Assembly: GCF_013201825.1 (NCBI RefSeq)
Contig: NZ_CP053836.1
Span: forward strand, 248,001-312,000
Direction: 5' to 3'
Source of the DNA: Halarcobacter ebronensis
GTDB lineage: Bacteria > Campylobacterota > Campylobacteria > Campylobacterales > Arcobacteraceae
DNA length: 64,000 nt
Below, in pieces: positions 62,547 to 64,000 of the stretch (the stretch's first letter is position 1; each line of letters begins with the position of its first letter). Below the pieces are notes generated by a model, which made no database searches, had not been told where the DNA came from, and saw only the letters and a list, made by a program, of their open reading frames with translations. The translations under genes and the position numbers were made by a program.

Positions 62547-63326
62547 ATGAGTGACATTTTAAGAATAGGTAAATATGAATTTAATAGTAGATTAATCGTA
62601 GGTTCTGGAAAATATAAAGATTTCCAAACTACAAAAGAAGCAACATTAGCTTCAGGTTCTGAACTGATTACTGTTGCAATTAGAAGAGTAAATATTACAA
62701 ACCCAAATGAAGAGAATCTACTAGATTATTTTAAAGATACAAATGTAAAACTTCTTCCAAATAGTGCAGGTTGTTTTACAGCCCAAGAGGCAATAACTAC
62801 TTTTAGACTTATGAGAGAAGCAACTGGAATTGATTTAATAAAATTAGAGGTAATTGGAGATGCACAAAAAACTCTATATCCTGATGTAATAGAAACAATA
62901 AAAGCTTGTGAAATCTTAAAAAAAGATGGTTTTACAATAATGGCATACACAAATGATGATCCAATTATTGCAAAAAGACTAGAAGAGGTAGGAGCTGATG
63001 CAATTATGCCATTAGCTGCACCAATTGGTTCAGGTCTTGGTATTCAGAATAGATACAATATTGCTTTTATTAAAGATGCGGTAAAGGTTCCAGTAATTGT
63101 GGATGCAGGAGTTGGATGTGCAAGTGATGCTTCAATTGCAATGGAACTTGGGGCTGAAGCCGTTTTAACAAATACAGCGATTGCTGGGGCACAAGATCCA
63201 ATAGCTATGGCACAAGCTATGAAATATGCAGTAATTGCAGGAAGAATGGGTTATAAAGCAGGAAGGATCCCTAAAAAACCTTATGCAACAGCATCTTCTC
63301 CTGTGGATGGTTTGATTCAGTTTTAA
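62547..63326 (+). CDS. thiG: Thiazole synthase ThiG
   Basis: ThiG forms the thiazole ring of thiamine from DXP, dehydroglycine and ThiS thiocarboxylate. The 259-residue barrel shows [21 protein letters not shown], the Schiff-base lysine in [11 protein letters not shown] (about residue 98), [14 protein letters not shown] and [20 protein letters not shown]. The 69-base upstream spacer has no TPP riboswitch-like sequence. It has its own terminator. Confidence 0.96.
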   Translation: MSDILRIGKYEFNSRLIVGSGKYKDFQTTKEATLASGSELITVAIRRVNITNPNEENLLDYFKDTNVKLLPNSAGCFTAQEAITTFRLMREATGIDLIKLEVIGDAQKTLYPDVIETIKACEILKKDGFTIMAYTNDDPIIAKRLEEVGADAIMPLAAPIGSGLGIQNRYNIAFIKDAVKVPVIVDAGVGCASDASIAMELGAEAVLTNTAIAGAQDPIAMAQAMKYAVIAGRMGYKAGRIPKKPYATASSPVDGLIQF

Positions 63327-63327
63327 G

Positions 63328-63362
63328 AAAAGTTAGAAATTATAAAAATTTCTAACTTTTTT
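63328..63362 (+). terminator. Terminator of thiG
   Basis: AAAAGTTAGAAATT (63328-63341) pairs perfectly with AATTTCTAACTTTT (63347-63360), followed by TTGAGAG. It starts right at the stop codon's end. Confidence 0.85.
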
Positions 63363-63373
63363 GAGAGAAAGTC

Positions 63374-63402
63374 TTGACTTTTTTTTTAAAACTTTGTATA
63401 AT
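63374..63402 (+). promoter_or_regulatory. Near-consensus promoter of the tRNA cluster
   Basis: TTGACT (63374-63379), 17 bases, TATAAT (63397-63402), about 31 bases before the first tRNA. This is the clearest sigma-70 promoter in the window and fits a stable-RNA operon. Confidence 0.85.
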
Positions 63403-63433
63403 TCCGTCCACTTTTTGAAAGATTAGTGTTTGT

Positions 63434-63511
63434 CGGGGCGTAGCGCAGTCTGGTTAGCGCACCTGGTTTGGGACCAGGGGGCCGGAGGTTCGAATCCTCT
63501 CGCCCCGACCA
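63434..63511 (+). tRNA. tRNA-Pro (anticodon TGG)
   Basis: A full cloverleaf with encoded CCA: acceptor CGGGGCG (63434) pairs with CGCCCCG (63501), anticodon loop TTTGGGA inside stem CCTGG/CCAGG, T arm GGTTCGAATCC. First of five tRNAs. Confidence 0.96.
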
Positions 63512-63546
63512 TTTGGAAATTAATAAAATATGATAAAACCCAGGAT

Positions 63547-63624
63547 GGTAGATATAGCTCAGTTGGTTAGAGCATCGGGTTGTGGTTCCGAGGGTCGTGG
63601 GTTCGAGCCCCATTATCTACCCCA
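63547..63624 (+). tRNA. tRNA-His (anticodon GTG)
   Basis: Cloverleaf with the extra G-1 (63547) opposite C73, the tRNA-His identity element. Acceptor GTAGATA pairs with TATCTAC, anticodon loop TTGTGGT, and CCA is encoded. Confidence 0.95.
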
Positions 63625-63653
63625 TTTATCTATTTTAGATTTTTCTTATTGAT

Positions 63654-63730
63654 GCGTCTGTAGCTCAGCTGGATAGAGCACACGCCTTCTAAGCGTGCGG
63701 TCACAGGTTCGAATCCTGTCAGGCGTACCA
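63654..63730 (+). tRNA. tRNA-Arg (anticodon TCT)
   Basis: Cloverleaf from GCGTCTG to encoded CCA at 63730, anticodon loop CTTCTAA within stem CACGC/GCGTG, T arm GGTTCGAATCC. It reads AGA, the dominant arginine codon in this AT-rich genome. Confidence 0.96.
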
Positions 63731-63774
63731 CTTTAATTAGATTTGAGTTTTACTCAGTCTTTTAAACTTTTTGT

Positions 63775-63859
63775 GCGGATGTGGTGAAATTGGTAGACAC
63801 GCCAGACTTAGGATCTGGTGCCTCACGGTGTGGAGGTTCGAGTCCTCTCATCCGCACCA
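63775..63859 (+). tRNA. tRNA-Leu (anticodon TAG)
   Basis: Class II tRNA with a long variable arm (TGCCTCACGGTGT). Acceptor GCGGATG pairs with CATCCGC, anticodon loop CTTAGGA, CCA encoded. Confidence 0.95.
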
Positions 63860-63922
63860 CTTTTTAAATATAACTTATCTTTAATTTATCACTTGATTTA
63901 ATTAGATTTATTTTAAACAAAC

Positions 63923-63999
<77 letters not shown>

Positions 64000-64000
64000 A

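Noticed and set aside
63386-63613. Open frame on the minus strand with the string GREDSNLRPPGPKPGAL
   Set aside because: It is the antisense of the tRNA-Pro and tRNA-His genes; this phrase is a well-known false protein from tRNA regions.

Overview
The window is low-GC chromosomal DNA with almost no gaps between genes. It looks like the Campylobacterota (Epsilonproteobacteria), most likely the Arcobacter group. The support is the Campylobacter/Helicobacter-style four-subunit pyruvate oxidoreductase (porGDAB) beside a single-chain NifJ, the short threonyl-tRNA synthetase next to infC-rpmI-rplT, a DUF3373-type outer-membrane protein, type II sulfide:quinone reductase, a Psr/Phs-like molybdoenzyme, and frequent TTG/GTG starts. 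No rRNA, CRISPR array, insertion sequence or recognisable prophage was seen. The genus is an inference from gene content, not a measurement.

Layout. 1-2660: zinc uptake operon znuA-znuC-znuB (minus, znuB cut by the window edge), divergent from a TehB-like methyltransferase, with two copies of one palindrome between them. 3428-12000: metH, a YjdF-type membrane protein, an MnmC-type tRNA methyltransferase, luxS, three unknown genes and a degenerate GGDEF/EAL protein. 12252-19500: porGDAB and nifJ side by side, each with its own candidate operators (twin palindromes before por; two FNR-like sites before nifJ). 19602-22835: HAD phosphatase, peptide-type binding protein, rplM-rpsI. 22912-31950: a complete phosphate module (pstS, an EAL-CBS-GGDEF protein, pstC, pstA, pstB, phoU, psiE-like, phoB, phoR), with direct-repeat Pho-box candidates before pstS and pstC. 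32016-37210: prfA, rpsT, glmM, lspA, leuC, mobA.

37304-47100 is the most interesting block: a periplasmic/membrane sulfur-electron-transfer island. It encodes a Tat-signal type II SQR, two c-type cytochromes, a small membrane protein, a cytochrome b561 fused to a diheme c domain, a PsrABC-like molybdoenzyme and a triple-rhodanese protein. mobA, which matures the molybdenum cofactor, lies just upstream. A 12-base core (ATGAATARTCAT) inside larger imperfect palindromes occurs before the b561 gene, before psrA, and again 12.6 kb away before the outer-membrane DUF3373 gene, which suggests one regulon.

47186-48690 is the one clearly accessory spot: an orphan gene with unusual codon use plus a long nested inverted repeat. 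From 48744 on the window returns to housekeeping genes (rplT, rpmI, infC, thrS, rqcH, cdsA, dxr, tsaD, SUI1/yciH, nnr, cutA, thiG). It ends in five tRNA genes (Pro, His, Arg, Leu, fMet) behind a near-consensus promoter. Two small structures stand out here: a 107-bp insertion or duplication that appears to have uncoupled tsaD from its upstream gene, and an 11-bp hairpin that buries the ribosome binding site of the SUI1-family gene.
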